Below, piece after piece: positions 6,701 through 9,959 of a stretch of 10,915 bases of DNA. The position numbers and the translations under genes were made by a program. Source of the DNA: Baffinella frigidus (Eukaryota; Cryptophyceae; Cryptomonadales; Baffinellaceae). The notes below the pieces were generated by a model that was not told the origin of the DNA, did not search any database, and saw only the letters and a program-made list of their open reading frames with translations. Every line of letters starts with the position of its first letter. Positions within the stretch are counted from its first letter, which is position 1. Location of the stretch: NCBI GenBank assembly GCA_026770585.1, contig MU646335.1, positions 989,518-1,000,432 on the forward strand, written 5' to 3'.

Positions 6701-9700
6701 CTAGATCGTTTTTTTCACCAGACGATAACCTCTCATGGTGTATCGTCTGTGCAATAAGAGCGCTGCGCACCGAGACAAAAGTCGAGATTGGGACGTCTCA
6801 AAGCAAAAGTGGAACCTCTGTTAACTTAAGAAGTAACAGTGGATACCGGTAGCCAGATCGATCTGGTAAACTTTGGGTGGCTGGTGGTAGGTTCCGCTCG
6901 CGCGCAATTTCGCGATTCTTGGCGCGTACGTCCAGACGGAGCTGGGCCACGGCTCGAATATTCGCGGCCTCGAAACCACGGTCTGCCCACTCGAGGCTGG
7001 AAAGGGGAGCATTTTAAATGTGGGGTTGTGAACATCTGTACCAGTCACGGGCGGGTTTGGTCACGTAGCTGCGGGATATCCCGCAGCTACGTGACCAAAC
7101 GCGACCGTTTGTGTGAAAATCACTACACAGCGGTCTACTTGTAAAGGACTTGTAAATTTAAAACCTTTAAAATAGTCACATTTCTAGCCTCGAGTGGGCG
7201 CCCCAGCGTTGTAACTCTGTCCCAGTGAGAGTTCTTTGATGACACGCCCAGCCTGACCACGTTCCACCACCCCAGTTCTGTTCCGACTCACCACTCTGGT
7301 GAGCCCGGACTCGCCCTTTTTAGGACCTTAATGATGGATTCGATCTCGCGATAGCCGAACACCTCGCCCTTCCGTAGTGGACTACGGTGAGAAGCGGTCT
7401 TTCCGAGGCCGCCTGGCCACCACTTCGTCGAGGATCCAGCGGGTTTTGAATAACCCCTACGCGACGAGACCTAGGACCCTACGGTAGGCACGGACTACGG
7501 AAGGGCGAGGTGTTCGGCTATCGCGAGATCGAATCACTCATTAATGTCCTAACAAGGGTGAGCCCAGGCTCACCAGAGTGGTGGGCCCGAATAGAATTGG
7601 GGTGGTGGGACGTGGTCAGGCTGGGCGTGTAATGAAATAACTCTCACTGGGACAGAGTTACCACGCTAGAGTCTTGGAAGGGGTCGCCAAAAGACGATTC
7701 CTCCTGGAGGCAGTGGTTTTCTTTTGTGTCTCACGTCGTGAGACACCTCGCCCGTAGCCTGTGTAGAGCTATTCCGGTAGGACTTGTCGCGTTTTCGATT
7801 TCGAGACTTCGAGACTTCGAGACTTCATTTGTACCATGAGATTTGAAACGGTGTATTTTAAAACGTTTTACGCCCTTTAAAACCTTTTTGAAGTCTGAAA
7901 TCTTGAAATCTCGAAGCCGAAAACGCGACAAGTCCTACCGGAATGGCTCTACCACCCCCTGCACCTCGCCCCTAACCACGGTCTGCGCCCCAGCCACCAT
8001 TTTGTACGACCTTGCGGATTGATTGGATCTCGCCAGTAAGGATTGATTCGATCTCGACCTTGAGGGTTTATTTGATCTCGACCTGAAGGGTTTATTTGAT
8101 CTCGACACCTCGCCCTACCGTAGTCAGACCTACCATAGTCAGACCCGGCAGAATCGTCTAGGTGGTGGTAGTATACAGGTAAAAGGTGGCTTCGGAGAAG
8201 GGTCCATTTAATTTCGTGGTACAGATTAAGAATGGCTTGGTACAAGGACATTAGATTACCCGACACCTCGACCGAATTTTCGCTCGAAATCTCTTTCGAA
8301 GCCCACTTTGTGGGTTGCACGCCGCGTGACAAATCAGAGTAGGTTTCGCTCGAATTTCCCGAAATTCTGACTCGTCGATCCGCAGGCTACGTACCCATAC
8401 AACGCTAAACACTAAACGCTAAAACCTAAACCCTAAACCAGGCAACCTACGATCCCGAGACAGAGAGCTTCGACCTGCACTCGCCCACAGGATAGCATAA
8501 AACTTTATTTAAGCCAGTCATCTAACAAAAGATTCTTGGAATTTGGAATTCCCGACCCTGACCCAAAATCCATGCCAACCCGAATTCTACAATACAGCGC
8601 TCAACGTTACACGCTAAACTCTAAACCATAAACCAGGCAACCTACGATCCCGAGACAGAGAGCTTCGACCTCAACTCGCCCACACCCTCCTCCACAAAGG
8701 GGCGGCTTCTACACAAAACTCTGAAGTTTAAGCTCTCAACCCTACACCCTAACCCCTGGACCCTCAGGCGACGTACGATCCCGAGACAGAGAGCTTCGAC
8801 CTGCACTCGCCCACACCCTCTTCGACCAAATGGTGGCCAGGCGGCCTCGGGAAGACCGCCACCCACGCTGGTGCGCCCCTCCTTATGCCGACGTGTTTAT
8901 TTTCAACACGGTAACACTGTGATCACGTCTGGTGATCTGGGGTGGAATGGCACCAGCCACACAGCGGGCTGCGAAGGGATTTTCGGGCAGGACGTGCCCG
9001 AGTTTCCGTTACCTAATTCATGGGACCCCACCGGCGTGAGTAGCGGTCTTTCCGAGGCCGCCTGACCACCACTTTGTCGAGGATCCAGCGGGGTTTGAAT
9101 AACCCCTACGCGATGAGACCTAGGACCCTACGGTAGGCAACCCGTAGGGACATAGAAGTCATCGCCCTCACGCCTGGCGTGACCTCCTCATGCTGACATG
9201 TAAACACGCTACTCGCGCTGGTGAAACCATCCGTGTGATTACGTGTAAACACATGATGACTTGAGACGGCTCGAAATCCTCCACGAAGGATGTCTCTTCT
9301 GTGAAGTTCTGTGAAGAGATTTTGTTGAACGTGTGACGTTGAACCTTGCACGTACCGCGTTCAGCGATGGATCGACAGTGAAGGTGTCAAGTCAAGGTGT
9401 CTCGAACGTTATGACTGATTGTCTCCCTTTCCCTGGGGCCACCACCCACGCGTCCCAACTAAACCCTCAACCCTAAACACGCAACCCTAATCCCTACACC
9501 CCACCTCTCTCTCCTCAAACAGTTGTCTACGCGCGACTCCTCCTCAAGGTGGAAAAACAATGTTTTTCTACCTTGAAAAACATGATTCCCATGTTTTTAA
9601 AACATGGGAATCATGTTTTTCAAAAAAAACATGGGAGTCCACGCCTTCATCGTAGCCCTCCGGGACATGACCACCCACGCGTCCTCACACAACCCTAAAC

Positions 9701-9925
9701 ACCAAACACTCAACCCGTATCCCCTAACCCCTAGACCCCACCTCTCTCTGGCGACAGGTGTCTACGCGTCCCTCCAAGGAATCGAGCTGGGAGGCATCTG
9801 CCCGAAACGAAGTTGGCGAATACTGTTGGCGTACCACCATAAACGCTCGAAATTCTCACAGACCCATGTACGTAACTCTCAACTGATGTCTCTCTTCCCC
9901 CCCCCTGTCTCTCTCTCCCTCTCTC

Positions 9926-9959
<34 letters not shown>

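Noticed and set aside
6368-6757. A 129-codon plus-strand protein with repeated [10 protein letters not shown]
   Set aside because: It reads the exon 5 echoes in the wrong frame. The family frame gives [10 protein letters not shown] instead, and the repeat is due to the duplicated DNA.
8016-8110. CRISPR array
   Set aside because: Units are directly head to tail with no unique spacers, in a eukaryotic intron; this is a minisatellite.
8442-8870. Mutually exclusive alternative exons for exon 6
   Set aside because: The upstream copies lack a donor and the KWWPGGLGK segment, and one has lost frame, so they cannot substitute for the exon. They are truncated echoes.
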